Shown: positions 33,124-42,375, numbered from the stretch's first letter. The stretch is 64,000 bases of DNA from Emticicia fluvialis (GCF_024793945.1 NZ_JANUSD010000007.1:1-64000), one strand, 5' to 3'. Made by a program: numbers and translations. Notes: generated by a model not told the origin, from the letters alone.

Positions 33124-33846
33124 ATGGGAAGAGCGTTTGAATTCAGAAAAGCTCGTAAAATGAAGCGTTGGGGGCAAATGGCCAAAACATTTACCCGTAT
33201 TGGTAAAGACATTGCCATTGCCGTAAAATCTGGCGGCCCGGACCCTAACAGCAACTCGCGCCTGAGAGCCATCATACAAAATGCCAAGGCTGCCAATATG
33301 CCAAAGGCCAACGTAGAAAATGCCATTAAGAGAGCATCTTCTAAAGAGCAGGAAGACTACAAAGAGATGGTTTACGAGGGATACGCCCAACATGGCATTG
33401 CCATACTGGTTGAGTGTACCACCGACAACACCAACCGCTCGGTAGCCAATGTGCGCAGTTATTTCAGCAAATGTGGTGGCAGCCTGGGTACCTCGGGTAT
33501 GTTGGATTTCATTTTCGACAGGAAGTCGGTCTTTAAGATTGCCAAGAACGACAAAATTGATGTGGAAGAACTGGAGTTTGAGTTAATAGACTTTGGTGCA
33601 GAAGAGGTATTTCTTGATGAAGAAAGCAACCAAATTAATATTTACGGCGAGTTTACCGCCTTTGGCGCTATTCAGAAATTTCTGGAAGAGAAAGGCTTTG
33701 AATTACTACAGGCCGATTTTGAGCGGATTCCGACCGATATGAAAACTATTACGGGAGAACAGGCCGCCGACGTGGAGAAACTGATAGAAAAACTGGAAGA
33801 AGATGACGACGTGCAGAATGTGTATCATAATATGATAATTGCCTGA
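33124..33846 (+). CDS. yebC: YebC/PmpR-family translation or transcription factor
   Basis: A 240-residue three-domain protein of the YebC/TACO1 family. It starts MGRAFEFRKARKMKRWGQMAK and has AIIQNAKAANMPKANVENAIKRAS, YEGYAQHGIAILVECTTDN and RSYFSKCGGSLGTSG. Homologues act as DNA-binding regulators or help ribosomes pass difficult proline stretches. Nothing in the context favours one. A terminator follows immediately. Confidence 0.93.
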   Translation: MGRAFEFRKARKMKRWGQMAKTFTRIGKDIAIAVKSGGPDPNSNSRLRAIIQNAKAANMPKANVENAIKRASSKEQEDYKEMVYEGYAQHGIAILVECTTDNTNRSVANVRSYFSKCGGSLGTSGMLDFIFDRKSVFKIAKNDKIDVEELEFELIDFGAEEVFLDEESNQINIYGEFTAFGAIQKFLEEKGFELLQADFERIPTDMKTITGEQAADVEKLIEKLEEDDDVQNVYHNMIIA

Positions 33847-33868
33847 CCTGAATCTTGATTTCTATATT

Positions 33869-33898
33869 CGTCAGAATCCAAAAGATTCTGACGTTTTT
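33869..33898 (+). terminator. Rho-independent terminator after yebC
   Basis: CGTCAGAATC (33869-33878) pairs perfectly with GATTCTGACG (33884-33893), five-base loop, then a T run. Its presence argues against the earlier in-frame start (33855) of the next gene. Confidence 0.88.
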
Positions 33899-33926
33899 AT
33901 TTAACCACCTCACTTCTGCCTATACC

Positions 33927-34607
33927 ATGTTTCATATTCTGTACTCATTTATTCTGTTAATGATTATGCCAACCCCTGATTATAGCGTTTCTTTATCAAA
34001 AAACGAGTGGAAAGACCTCGACAGCAAGTATTTCAGGCATTCAACCACCGGCCAAACCGCAACGCAGGAAACACTGGTAAAGCTGAAATATGACGACCAA
34101 TACCTTTATATTGCCTTTGAGTGCCACCAGAACCCCTACTGGAAAGAAAACACTTATCAGGTACATAACACAGAAATGTATAATCAGGAAGTGTTTGAGG
34201 TCTTTATAGCTGAAGGAACCGAAGTACCTGAGCGATATCTGGAACTGGAAATAAACCCCAATAATGTATTGTGGATTGGGAAGATACATAACCCTACCAA
34301 AGGACATGGCGGAGGGAATTCGACCGAAATGATAGACTATGCAAAGGCCGGTATCAAACACAGTGTAAAAACGCAAGACGATACCTGGAGTGGCACTTTG
34401 CAAATACCGCTGAGCCTGATTGGCTCAGGAAATACAAAAGATTACAGAGCCAACTTTTATAGAATTGTATCAACGCAATCGCACAAGAAAGGCGACTGGA
34501 AATGTAACCCCAAAGAATGTGATTTCTTATGCTGGAGCCCAACCATGAGCGGTAAAACTCCGGCTTTTCATAGACCTGAGTATTTTGGCTCGCTGCATTT
34601 CAAATAA
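33927..34607 (+). CDS. Carbohydrate-binding family 9-like protein
   Basis: A 226-residue protein with a short hydrophobic N-terminus and a single CBM9-like beta-sandwich: VKLKYDDQYLYIAFECHQNP, YNQEVFEVFIAEG, YLELEINPNNVLWIGKI and TWSGTLQIPLSLIG. Such stand-alone domains are frequent in Bacteroidota and are annotated as carbohydrate-binding or DOMON-related. No catalytic module is attached. The start was placed after the yebC terminator. Confidence 0.8.
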   Translation: MFHILYSFILLMIMPTPDYSVSLSKNEWKDLDSKYFRHSTTGQTATQETLVKLKYDDQYLYIAFECHQNPYWKENTYQVHNTEMYNQEVFEVFIAEGTEVPERYLELEINPNNVLWIGKIHNPTKGHGGGNSTEMIDYAKAGIKHSVKTQDDTWSGTLQIPLSLIGSGNTKDYRANFYRIVSTQSHKKGDWKCNPKECDFLCWSPTMSGKTPAFHRPEYFGSLHFK

Positions 34608-34648
34608 AAGGCCAATATAAACCAGCTCATTAATTAATTACTACGCTT

Positions 34649-34693
34649 AATCAGCCTGCATCTTAAAACAAATGTTTAAGGTGCAGGCTGATT
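34649..34693. terminator. Bidirectional terminator hairpin
   Basis: A 19-base-pair stem with one G-T wobble (arms 34649-34667 and 34675-34693) and a 7-base loop, between the convergent CBM9-like and small lipoprotein genes. Confidence 0.8.
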
Positions 34694-34697
34694 AAAT

Positions 34698-35081
34698 TTA
34701 CTGGTTTTCATCCTTTAGAATTTTGCCCAGTCCTTCGCCCATTTTCTTCATGCGGGCATAGTTTTTGTACGAGTTTTTGGTTTTATCCATCTCAATCTTT
34801 AAACTACCCGGATACATCCTGATGTAAAATGCCATCTTATTATCAAGCACCATATCAGCATCCAAACGTGCATTTTCAAAAGAAAAGTCGCTTTCGTTTT
34901 CAAGTTCCTCATCCAGATACTGCTGCACTTCTTTAGTAAACCTTTCGGGATACCTGGCAGTAAATTTATACAAATCATGAGTTTCGCTATGCGAAATAGA
35001 AATATCCCCTTTGTTTTCACAAGACGAAAAGAACACAAGCCCCAGAGCAGCAATCAAAAATAAGTTAAATAGCTTTTTCAT
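34698..35081 (-). CDS. Small lipoprotein, function unknown
   Basis: A 127-residue lipoprotein with lipobox VFFSSC (Cys21). The mature part is highly charged, with FTARYPERFTKEVQQYLDEEL, and ends in a basic-acidic helix. I recognise no family. It is monocistronic and divergent from the TonB receptor gene. Confidence 0.7.
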   Translation of the reverse strand: MKKLFNLFLIAALGLVFFSSCENKGDISISHSETHDLYKFTARYPERFTKEVQQYLDEELENESDFSFENARLDADMVLDNKMAFYIRMYPGSLKIEMDKTKNSYKNYARMKKMGEGLGKILKDENQ

Positions 35082-35394
35082 AATTATTTGTTATTAAAAC
35101 GGTTTGAAATCGTTTCGATAAACAAATATAATGCAATGCTAGATACATTGTTATACATAGTACCTTGCCATTGCAATTATTATGATAAACGGTGCTATTG
35201 AAGGATGAACGGAACCCGGTATCTCAAAGTCATTCGTTTCTAATAGCAGCTAAGCCAAGATCCTGCTTTTTCACGCACGCATCTATCCTTTAATAATCAG
35301 AATTTACTCTTCAAAAATCAGCTTTTGTCAGAAATCCCTACCCTTCCAAACCCGAATCCGATAGGTTTGCATCATCATTTAAACCAGCATACTT
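35082..35394. promoter_or_regulatory. Divergent intergenic region with two -7 promoter elements
   Basis: TATATTTG on the minus strand (35123-35130) may serve the small lipoprotein gene. TAGGTTTG on the plus strand (35362-35369) lies 26 bases before the TonB receptor ATG. Neither has a well-spaced -33 TTG. I see no other feature in this 313-base gap. Confidence 0.4.
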
Positions 35395-37572
35395 ATGACA
35401 AAGCTTATACCTTATATTCTGTTTTATCTGTTTCTTATACCCATTTTAAAAGGGCAGACCAACATTAAAGGCAAAGTAACCGACAAAAAGGGAGAGGCCA
35501 TTCCGGGCGCCAACATCTATATTAAAGGCAGCTATGATGGCGCCACCAGCGATGCCGAAGGAGGCTATCTATTCAGGACCAGTAAAAAAGATACAGCCAC
35601 TTTAGTAGCCAGTTTTGTGGGATATGATAATTACGAGCAAAAAATAAAGCTAGCCGGCGGCACAACCGAAATCAATATCAGAATGCAGGAGTCGATGAAT
35701 GTTCTGAATATGGTAACTATTACAGCCGGAACATTTGAGGCATCGGACAGTAAAAAAATGGTAATGCTGAAACCATTAGATATTGTAACCACTGCCGGAG
35801 GCGGCGCTGATATAACAGCGGTTATGCAGCTTTTATCGGGTGCGCAAAGAGTTGGCGAGCAGGAAGGGCTGTTTGTAAGAGGTGGCTCAGCCAACGAAAC
35901 CAAAACCGTTATTGATGGCATGATAGTTCAGAATCCGTTTTTCAGCAGTACGCCTGATGTGCCTCAACGCGGGCGTTTTACACCTTTTATGTTTAAAGGT
36001 ACCGCCTTTAGTACAGGCGGATACTCTGCACAATACGGGCAGGCGCTTTCGTCGGTATTGCTGCTGCAAACCCGCGATAAAACCGATGATGCCAGCGGCT
36101 GGAATATCAACGCCAATATGGCAGGCCTTGGCGCAACTTATACGCACAAGGGAAGCATTTCCGGCTCACTTTACTACACCAACCTTACCCCATTTTTTAA
36201 CCTGATGAAATCAAACATTGAGTTTGATAAAGTACCGCAGGGCCTCAATACCTCATTGACCATTAATGAAAATCTTACTAAAAACAGCAACCTGAAAATT
36301 TACGGCAGCTATGCTGAAAATCAGTCAATCATCTCATTCCCTAATTATCAGTCCACAGACTCAAATTATAAATTCAATCTGAAGAACAAAAACCTATTTA
36401 CCAATGGTACCTACCAGGTTAACTTTGATGAAGGCCGATGGATATTGCTAACAGGTTTATCTTATAGCCGCAATACAGATAAGATAAAAATTGGTAATGA
36501 TGACGGCGACCGCCTGGACGAACGCACACAAATACGAACGGTATTAACCCGGCTATTTGGTAAAAACTATGCCAGCTCAGTTTTATTTGGAGCCGAATTT
36601 CATGCCATTAAAACAGGCAACATCTATAATCAGTACGATTTCAGCTTGCAGGATAATTACAGCGCGGCGTTTACAGAAACCGAATTATACATTACCCCAA
36701 AACTGGCCGGAAGACTTGGCATGAGAGCCGAATATACCAGTGCGATTGACAAGGCAAATATTGCTCCGCGGGTTTCATTGGCCTATAAAACCGGGCAGTA
36801 CAGCCAGGTATCGCTGGCAGCAGGGCAATTCTACCAAACACCAGAGAAAAACTATTTGTACCTGAACCGTAATCTGGATTATGAATTGGCAAACCACCTG
36901 ATTTTGAATTACCAGATTATTAAAAACGACCGAACTTTCAGAATGGAAGGTTTCAGGAAAGACTACAAAAACCTGGTTTTAGAGCATACCAGCTATTATG
37001 ACCCAAACCCGTACCGTTTCCCAACCGGGCCGACTGACAACAAAGGCAAAGGCTTTGCACAAGGCTTTGATATATTTTACAGAGACAAGAAAAGCATAAA
37101 AAGCGGTGAATTCTGGCTGACCTATTCTTTTCTGGATACCGAGCGATTATTCAGAAACTACCAGAAAGAAACCATGCCTACTTTTGCTTCAAAACATAAT
37201 GTTAGTGTAGTTTACAAGCAGTTTTTTGAGAAAATAAGTACCAACGCAGGTGTAACCTTTACCCATACAAGCGGCAGGCCCAATTATGATTTCGCTACTA
37301 CTTCGTTTGCGCCTCAGTACACCAGACCTTATGAAAACGTAAGTCTATCTGCCAGCCACATACGCACCATCAAGGGTAACTTTATGGTATTTTATGCTAC
37401 TTTAGACAATCTGTTTGCCCGTAAAAATGTATTCGGGTATCGTTATTCTGCTGATGGCAAGCAACGCTTTGAAGTAATACCACCTATGTACCGGACTTTC
37501 TTTCTCGGGGTTTCCATCAATCTATCAAAACAAATGAGTAAACCTAAAGAGGCAGATCTGGATAACTTGTAA
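35395..37572 (+). CDS. TonB-dependent outer-membrane receptor
   Basis: A 725-residue outer-membrane transporter. A signal peptide (MTKLIPYILFYLFLIPILKG) precedes a carboxypeptidase-regulatory-like domain (about 22-105: IKGKVTDKKGEAIPGANIYI). A plug domain (about 110-230, with GLFVRGGSANETKTVIDGM) and a 22-strand-type barrel ending in RTFFLGVSINLS follow. There is no SusD partner, and it is shorter than SusC proteins, so it is a general receptor. The GH12 lipoprotein gene about 200 bases downstream has its own promoter, but a shared role in glucan uptake is plausible. Confidence 0.9.
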   Translation: MTKLIPYILFYLFLIPILKGQTNIKGKVTDKKGEAIPGANIYIKGSYDGATSDAEGGYLFRTSKKDTATLVASFVGYDNYEQKIKLAGGTTEINIRMQESMNVLNMVTITAGTFEASDSKKMVMLKPLDIVTTAGGGADITAVMQLLSGAQRVGEQEGLFVRGGSANETKTVIDGMIVQNPFFSSTPDVPQRGRFTPFMFKGTAFSTGGYSAQYGQALSSVLLLQTRDKTDDASGWNINANMAGLGATYTHKGSISGSLYYTNLTPFFNLMKSNIEFDKVPQGLNTSLTINENLTKNSNLKIYGSYAENQSIISFPNYQSTDSNYKFNLKNKNLFTNGTYQVNFDEGRWILLTGLSYSRNTDKIKIGNDDGDRLDERTQIRTVLTRLFGKNYASSVLFGAEFHAIKTGNIYNQYDFSLQDNYSAAFTETELYITPKLAGRLGMRAEYTSAIDKANIAPRVSLAYKTGQYSQVSLAAGQFYQTPEKNYLYLNRNLDYELANHLILNYQIIKNDRTFRMEGFRKDYKNLVLEHTSYYDPNPYRFPTGPTDNKGKGFAQGFDIFYRDKKSIKSGEFWLTYSFLDTERLFRNYQKETMPTFASKHNVSVVYKQFFEKISTNAGVTFTHTSGRPNYDFATTSFAPQYTRPYENVSLSASHIRTIKGNFMVFYATLDNLFARKNVFGYRYSADGKQRFEVIPPMYRTFFLGVSINLSKQMSKPKEADLDNL

Positions 37573-37695
37573 AAGTTGGAAACGCACGCCAGAAAAAACC
37601 CATAAGGTAAAAGCACTATGACCGTAAAAAAAACTACATATATTGATTAAAGGCGGATTTTCTCTCAAATACCCCGCTCTTCGCTAACAGCGCAC

Positions 37696-37725
37696 TTGCC
37701 CAGACAGAAAGTTAATTTATCTTTG
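37696..37725 (+). promoter_or_regulatory. Promoter of the GH12 lipoprotein gene
   Basis: TTG (37696-37698) and TATCTTTG (37718-37725) are 19 bases apart, a full match to the Bacteroidota consensus, 48 bases before the ATG. Confidence 0.85.
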
Positions 37726-37772
37726 AATGTCCGAAATTTGAACCAAAGAACAATTAACTTGAACCACCAAAC

Positions 37773-39137
37773 ATGAAAAAGAACTATCTTTTTTGCTATC
37801 TGCTATGGCTATTTACCGCCGTTATTTCTTGTACCAGCGAACAACCTGCAGCCAAGTCCAGCGAAGCCAAAATAGTGAAGCTGGAATTTGAAACCGCCGG
37901 AACAGTTTATGCCACCACCATTACCGGAAATAACATTAGCCTGGAAAAGGCTATTCCTTACAGTGCTAAAGAAGTGGCCGTAAAAACCATCACCGTTTCT
38001 AACGGAGCCACTGTAAACATGAAGGCAGGAGACAAACTGACAACCGCCCAAACCGATATTCTTGTAACGGCAGAAGATGGCGTAACCAAGCAGACCTACA
38101 AAATTAACTGGCAGATAGCTGCCGCATCAACAGAAGCAGCACTGACAGAAATTGTGTTTGCTTATAAAGGCGCCGACTATACCGGAACAGTAAGCAATGC
38201 TACCATTGTGTTAAAGAAAGAATTGCCTTATAATGCCGACGGCACTATCAGCATCAAATCATTTAAGGCATCTGCTAATGCAACTGCCAACATCAGCGTT
38301 GGCCAGGAAGTAGGCGTTGATAAAGCGCTAACAGTTAGCATTACTGCTGAGGATGGCAAGGTTAAAAACAATTATACGCTGAATAGTTTCAGAGACGAAG
38401 AGGGTAAGCTATTAATTGCCCAGTCTACCATTAAAAGTTGTGAGGCTTTTAAAACTTTTCAGACGGGCGAATTTATGGTTGAAAATAACCTCTGGAATGT
38501 TACAGGTTTAGCTGCGGGTTCATATTCATTGTGTGTTTATAATTATAATGCTGATTCACGATTCCTTTTGGGTTGGTCGTGGGACTTCCCAACTTCTGCT
38601 ACCAATATTAACGCCTATCCTGAGGTTATTTACGGACAAAAACCGTGGTATCCGAACACAACTACCGCACAATTGCCGAAGAAAATAGGTGAGTTGGGCA
38701 AGCTAAAAGTGAATTATGACATTGAAATGCACATTGAGCGCGGAAGTTATAATCTGGCATTTGATAACTGGATTAGCTCGGCAAAGGTAGCCACACCAGG
38801 CAATGTTCAGTTTGAGTTTATGATTTGGGAAGATTACCAGAACCTTGAGCCATTTGGCACCTTTAAGGAAACCGTAAATACCACCAACGGTAGTTATAAG
38901 TTTTACATGGGCGAGCCCACCTGGGAGCCCGCAGGCTCTAACTGGACATACGTTGCCTTTGCCAGAACAGATAAAAGGCAAGCCGGCAAAGTAGATGTTG
39001 ACGAGCTGATAGCCTATCTGGTAAGCAAAGGTATCGTTTCAAAAGACAGTTATCTGTCTTCTATTGAGTTTGGCAATGAATTAGGTAATACCAAAGGTTA
39101 CAGCGTTCTGAAGACCTTCGTAGTAGAGACCAGATAA
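37773..39137 (+). CDS. Lipoprotein with two DUF5018-like repeats and a GH12 glycoside hydrolase domain
   Basis: A 454-residue surface or periplasmic lipoprotein (lipobox VISC, Cys20). Two tandem beta-domains of about 85 residues (31-115 and 122-205) share the patterns ISLEKAIPY/IVLKKELPY and ILVTAEDGVTKQTY/VSITAEDGKVKNNY, resembling DUF5018. The C-terminal half matches GH12 endoglucanases/xyloglucanases: INAYPEVIYGQKPW, the nucleophile Glu348 in VQFEFMIWE, VAFARTD, and the acid/base Glu436 in IEFGNELG. The likely substrate is a beta-1,4-glucan or xyloglucan. The upstream neighbour is a TonB receptor. Confidence 0.85.
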   Translation: MKKNYLFCYLLWLFTAVISCTSEQPAAKSSEAKIVKLEFETAGTVYATTITGNNISLEKAIPYSAKEVAVKTITVSNGATVNMKAGDKLTTAQTDILVTAEDGVTKQTYKINWQIAAASTEAALTEIVFAYKGADYTGTVSNATIVLKKELPYNADGTISIKSFKASANATANISVGQEVGVDKALTVSITAEDGKVKNNYTLNSFRDEEGKLLIAQSTIKSCEAFKTFQTGEFMVENNLWNVTGLAAGSYSLCVYNYNADSRFLLGWSWDFPTSATNINAYPEVIYGQKPWYPNTTTAQLPKKIGELGKLKVNYDIEMHIERGSYNLAFDNWISSAKVATPGNVQFEFMIWEDYQNLEPFGTFKETVNTTNGSYKFYMGEPTWEPAGSNWTYVAFARTDKRQAGKVDVDELIAYLVSKGIVSKDSYLSSIEFGNELGNTKGYSVLKTFVVETR

Positions 39138-39143
39138 ATAACT

Positions 39144-39180
39144 ATACAGGAGGCTGCGTTTTAATGGCAGCCTCCTGTAT
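39144..39180. terminator. Bidirectional terminator after the GH12 gene
   Basis: Perfect 14-base-pair stem (39144-39157 and 39167-39180) with a 9-base loop, between convergent genes. Confidence 0.8.
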
Positions 39181-39182
39181 CA

Positions 39183-39608
39183 TTAACCCTGCTCTGCCAC
39201 TTTTCTTAATTCATCCAGTACATAGCCCCAGTCATTCTCAGAACGCTCAACGGCGGCATCGTCCTTTAAACCATCCTGTGTTACGGTAAGCAGGGTTTCG
39301 CCGGGCTTTTCTTCTAATGCGTAGGTTATGTTTGCATAATTTGCAGGAATATCGTCTGACCCACTCATATTGCTCCAATAATTATAGGTAACCGATTTCC
39401 CGGGTTCAATAGCCAGTATGGTTCCTTTGTCTTCATAGGGTTTGCCATCCCACAGGCCCGAAAAAACTATCGGGCTGCCCACCTGCCAGTCGGTTCTGGT
39501 TTCGGTGCCAAACAAATACAGCTTTATTTTCTCGGGGTTAGTGAGTGCATCCCACACAGCTGCTGCTGGAGCTTTAATTGCAATGGTTTTTTTTATTTCT
39601 TTTGGCAT
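39183..39608 (-). CDS. SRPBCC/AHSA1-family protein
   Basis: A 141-residue START-like (SRPBCC) protein with the AHSA1 pattern: KTIAIKAPAAAVWDALTNPEKI, VGSPIVFSGLWDGKPYEDKGTI, and ENDWGYVLDELRK at the end. Such proteins bind hydrophobic ligands; no activity is predictable. It is the last of four minus-strand genes with GyrI-like, DinB and WYL-regulator neighbours, all families linked with small-molecule stress. Confidence 0.9.
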   Translation of the reverse strand: MPKEIKKTIAIKAPAAAVWDALTNPEKIKLYLFGTETRTDWQVGSPIVFSGLWDGKPYEDKGTILAIEPGKSVTYNYWSNMSGSDDIPANYANITYALEEKPGETLLTVTQDGLKDDAAVERSENDWGYVLDELRKVAEQG

Positions 39609-39630
39609 AGTTTCGAGCTGGTTTTTATAT

Positions 39631-40260
39631 TTAAATCTTTTTTACGGGTTCTCTTAGAATGGTTTTCAGCTTTTCAGGAACTGTTTTGTTGAAGTCAGAC
39701 AAATAAATTTCATGGTGCAAACCATTTCTTTGCAACTGCCTGGCCTCTGAAAACGCCTGAATCTGCAAGAGGCTCTCAGGCTCTTTATCAAAAGGCCCAA
39801 TGTGCAGCATCTGCACGCAAAGCCCCTCTTCCATCTCAAACAATTCAACACTGGCAGCCCGGGCAATCTGTTTTTTATAGGCTACATTTTCAGCAGTGAT
39901 TTTAATATCTTCTGCGGCTACAAACGCAGGCAGGCGAATCAGCATTCTATACTGCCATTCACTACGGGGTATCTTTTGTGGGGCTTCGGCCATAGAAACC
40001 CTGCTATTGGTGGTTTCGTCAAACCACCAGAGGCCCTCCAGTTTAGCCACTATAAAATCTTTTTGCTTAGCCTTATACAAGAACTTAAGGGCATAAGCCG
40101 TAGCATACAAAGCCTGTAAAGTGGTTCCGTAGTCAGGCTGCGAAGGGTCTCCCTTGCCCAAGACAGACAAAAATCTGGCTGCTTCAATATTTACCAGCGT
40201 TGGCTTTGTTGTAGCGGTATAGTAAGCTTTGGAAGCTTTACTTAAATCGAGTTTTTCCAT
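39631..40260 (-). CDS. GyrI-like small-molecule-binding protein
   Basis: A 209-residue protein of the GyrI-like (SOUL/BRP) type: ARFLSVLGKGDPSQPDYGTTLQALY at the start, LEGLWWFDE, QYRMLIRLPAFV, and LCVQMLHIGPFDKEPESL. Stand-alone members are known to hydrolyse or bind cyclopropanoid or other small molecules, but this one is uncharacterised. It lies 17 bases after the DinB gene on the minus strand. Confidence 0.88.
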   Translation of the reverse strand: MEKLDLSKASKAYYTATTKPTLVNIEAARFLSVLGKGDPSQPDYGTTLQALYATAYALKFLYKAKQKDFIVAKLEGLWWFDETTNSRVSMAEAPQKIPRSEWQYRMLIRLPAFVAAEDIKITAENVAYKKQIARAASVELFEMEEGLCVQMLHIGPFDKEPESLLQIQAFSEARQLQRNGLHHEIYLSDFNKTVPEKLKTILREPVKKI

Positions 40261-40277
40261 GTTGCAGTGTCATTTTA

Positions 40278-40772
40278 TCAGAAACCCTCATCGGCACTTG
40301 GGCCATAGCTGCCCGGTATAGGAATATTGAGCAGGCGTAAAAACACCCCTAGCTGTGCACGGTGATGAATTGTCTGGCTCAGACACATACGCAGCACATC
40401 TTTTTTAGGTCTTACACTGTAAACGGTTTCACCACTACGAAGCGTCCAGTTTTTGTCAATCTGGCCTTCATATTCTTCTTTCAGGTACTCGCGCCCCTCT
40501 GTCAGGTTATTTTCAAAATAGGTCATTAAATCTGATGTATTGTTAACCTGTACCGGGTTGTAAGGGTTGTTCGCAAAATTCAGTTCATCGGTTGTCATGG
40601 TCATTTTTATCCATGAGGGCAGTTCGCCTATGTGGGTAGCCAGTTGCCTGATGCTCATGCTTTTTTCGTGCGGTCTCCAATCATACTTGTCGTCAGGCAC
40701 AATAGATAACATTTTACGGGTAGTTTGGGCTTCCCGCTCAAATTCGTTTGAAAATTCCTGTAAGAAAGACAT
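40278..40772 (-). CDS. DinB-family protein
   Basis: A 164-residue four-helix-bundle protein of the DinB/YfiT type. Metal ligands are suggested by the His in RQLATHIGELPSW and by SQTIHHRAQLGVFLRLL. Members include thiol S-transferases and damage-inducible proteins. The start MSFLQEFSNEF was chosen; an upstream in-frame start at 40805 would add 11 poorly conserved residues. It is probably controlled by the WYL regulator immediately upstream. Confidence 0.88.
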   Translation of the reverse strand: MSFLQEFSNEFEREAQTTRKMLSIVPDDKYDWRPHEKSMSIRQLATHIGELPSWIKMTMTTDELNFANNPYNPVQVNNTSDLMTYFENNLTEGREYLKEEYEGQIDKNWTLRSGETVYSVRPKKDVLRMCLSQTIHHRAQLGVFLRLLNIPIPGSYGPSADEGF

Positions 40773-40866
40773 AGTTTTTTTGCGTTTAAATGAATGATAA
40801 TGCAAAGAAAACGGGCCTCACTGACAACCCTATGTCAGTCTGTTTTTGAAATTTCCTATAAATTTT

Positions 40867-41550
40867 TCAGAATTCAACCGGCAGCTGATAATCGTTCAGC
40901 GTGATGTGGTTTTTCTTTCTGTAAGGGATACCGGTATCCTGAATAGAACAAATGCGTGAAACCTTAAAATCGCGGTATTCTTCCCTCAGGTGGCACCAGG
41001 CTATCATGTGCCAGCTAAAAGCATAAAAAACAAGGCCTATGGCTTCTACCTGCCTTTTGCTTGATTCTTCTTTGTTATTGACGTAGGTTATTTCAAGAAT
41101 ATTTCTGGCTATTATGGCATTCTGAATACTACTCAGGTACTCAAAGTCATTGTTGAGTCGCTGAGGTATCTGCAATCTTATATTGTCTGTCAGCATATCC
41201 ATCTTTTCTTTCTGGCTGGTACGTAAAACAGCCTTCACTTTGCTTAGGGCTGACGAGTAGTGTTTCCTGATAGACTTATCGGCAAACCCTATTGTAACGC
41301 TTTCCATGAGCAGCAATGCGTTGGCTTCTTCAATGCTGAATGCCACCGGCGGCAGAAAATACCCCGGTACTACAAAATACCCTTTCTGGTTTTCGAACCC
41401 AACCGGAATACCCAGTTCGCCCAGCGCCTTGATGTCGCGATAGACAGTACGGACACTGATTTCATACTTTTCGGCAATGCTCTCGGCACTTACATATTTC
41501 TTTGACTGCAAAGTGGTTACTATGGCCATCAGCCGGTCTATTCGGTTCAT
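40867..41550 (-). CDS. YafY/WYL-type helix-turn-helix regulator
   Basis: A 227-residue regulator. An N-terminal DeoR-like winged helix (YVSAESIAEKYEISVRTVYRDIKALGELGIPV) is followed by a WYL-like domain with IEEANALLLME and LVFYAFSWHMIAWCHLREEYRDFKVSRI. The WYL part binds nucleic acid or a ligand in related proteins. It precedes the DinB gene by about 95 bases and probably regulates the four-gene set. The ATG just inside a GTG was taken as start. Confidence 0.9.
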   Translation of the reverse strand: MNRIDRLMAIVTTLQSKKYVSAESIAEKYEISVRTVYRDIKALGELGIPVGFENQKGYFVVPGYFLPPVAFSIEEANALLLMESVTIGFADKSIRKHYSSALSKVKAVLRTSQKEKMDMLTDNIRLQIPQRLNNDFEYLSSIQNAIIARNILEITYVNNKEESSKRQVEAIGLVFYAFSWHMIAWCHLREEYRDFKVSRICSIQDTGIPYRKKNHITLNDYQLPVEF

Positions 41551-41576
41551 CACTATCAGTTTATAAGATTGTATGT

Positions 41577-41605
41577 CAAAAATAACAAAGTATTTATACC
41601 TGCAA
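41577..41605 (-). promoter_or_regulatory. Promoter of the WYL regulator gene
   Basis: On the minus strand, TTG (41605-41603) and TATTTTTG (41584-41577) are 18 bases apart, within the tolerated spacing, about 27 bases before the ATG. Confidence 0.55.
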
Positions 41606-41672
41606 AAACCAATTTCACGCTCACAAAGCGGGGTTTCGTCAGAAAGCCCTGTGGTGTCCCTCCCGTACTGTC

Positions 41673-41680
41673 TAATTTTG
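41673..41680 (+). promoter_or_regulatory. Possible -7 element for the kinase operon
   Basis: TAATTTTG matches TAnnTTTG, 51 bases before the first gene of the operon. No good -33 box. Confidence 0.45.
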
Positions 41681-41730
41681 AAGCATCAACCCGAAGCAAA
41701 CAATTATTTATCATTTAAACATAGTCAAAA

Positions 41731-42372
41731 ATGAAACGAATTATTTTAACTATCAGCTTTTTATCTTTAATTTTCGTTCAGTCTTTTGCGCAGAAGGCCG
41801 AGTACGTATCGGCAATGGAAAACGCCATCGGCCTGTTAAGCGAGTTTGAAAACACTGAAAATACCAGGCAGGGCGTAAGCCAGCTGGAACGCATTGCAAC
41901 TGCCGAACCTAACGAATGGCTACCAGGCTACTGGGCAGCTTATGGCCTTGCCAACCTGAGCTTTGCAGAGCCGGAGGCCGACAAAAAAGATTTGCTGCTT
42001 GACAAAGCCGATAAGTTTCTGGCTCATGCCGAAAAACTGCAACCGGGCAATGATGAAATAGAGGTACTGAAAGCCTACATAGCCAATGCAAGAATGGCAG
42101 TAGCCCCACAAGACCGCTGGCAAAAATATGGCGCTACCGTAAGCATGGGCTTGCAGAATGCCAATAAAATAAACCCTGAAAACCCCAGAGCCAAATTATT
42201 AGAAGCCCAGGGTATCTACTTTACACCAGAGGCTTATGGCGGTGGTAAGAAAAAGTCGGCTCCATTGTTTGAAGAAGCCCTTAAGAGATTCGCAAAATTT
42301 AAGCCGGCATCTGGCATTGCGCCCAACTGGGGTGAACGAGACGCCCGATGGTTGTTATCACAAACAAACTAA
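41731..42372 (+). CDS. Exported TPR-like helical protein, function unknown
   Basis: A 213-residue protein with signal peptide MKRIILTISFLSLIFVQSFA. The mature part has paired helices resembling TPR repeats: TRQGVSQLERIATAEPNEWLP, LLDKADKFLAHAEKLQPGNDE and NANKINPENPRAKLLEAQG. It ends with a GGGKKKSAPLFEEALKRFAKF unit. It is the first gene of an operon with a membrane protein, a LytS-type kinase and a LytTR regulator. I infer a periplasmic accessory role. Confidence 0.75.
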   Translation: MKRIILTISFLSLIFVQSFAQKAEYVSAMENAIGLLSEFENTENTRQGVSQLERIATAEPNEWLPGYWAAYGLANLSFAEPEADKKDLLLDKADKFLAHAEKLQPGNDEIEVLKAYIANARMAVAPQDRWQKYGATVSMGLQNANKINPENPRAKLLEAQGIYFTPEAYGGGKKKSAPLFEEALKRFAKFKPASGIAPNWGERDARWLLSQTN

Positions 42373-42375
42373 GCA

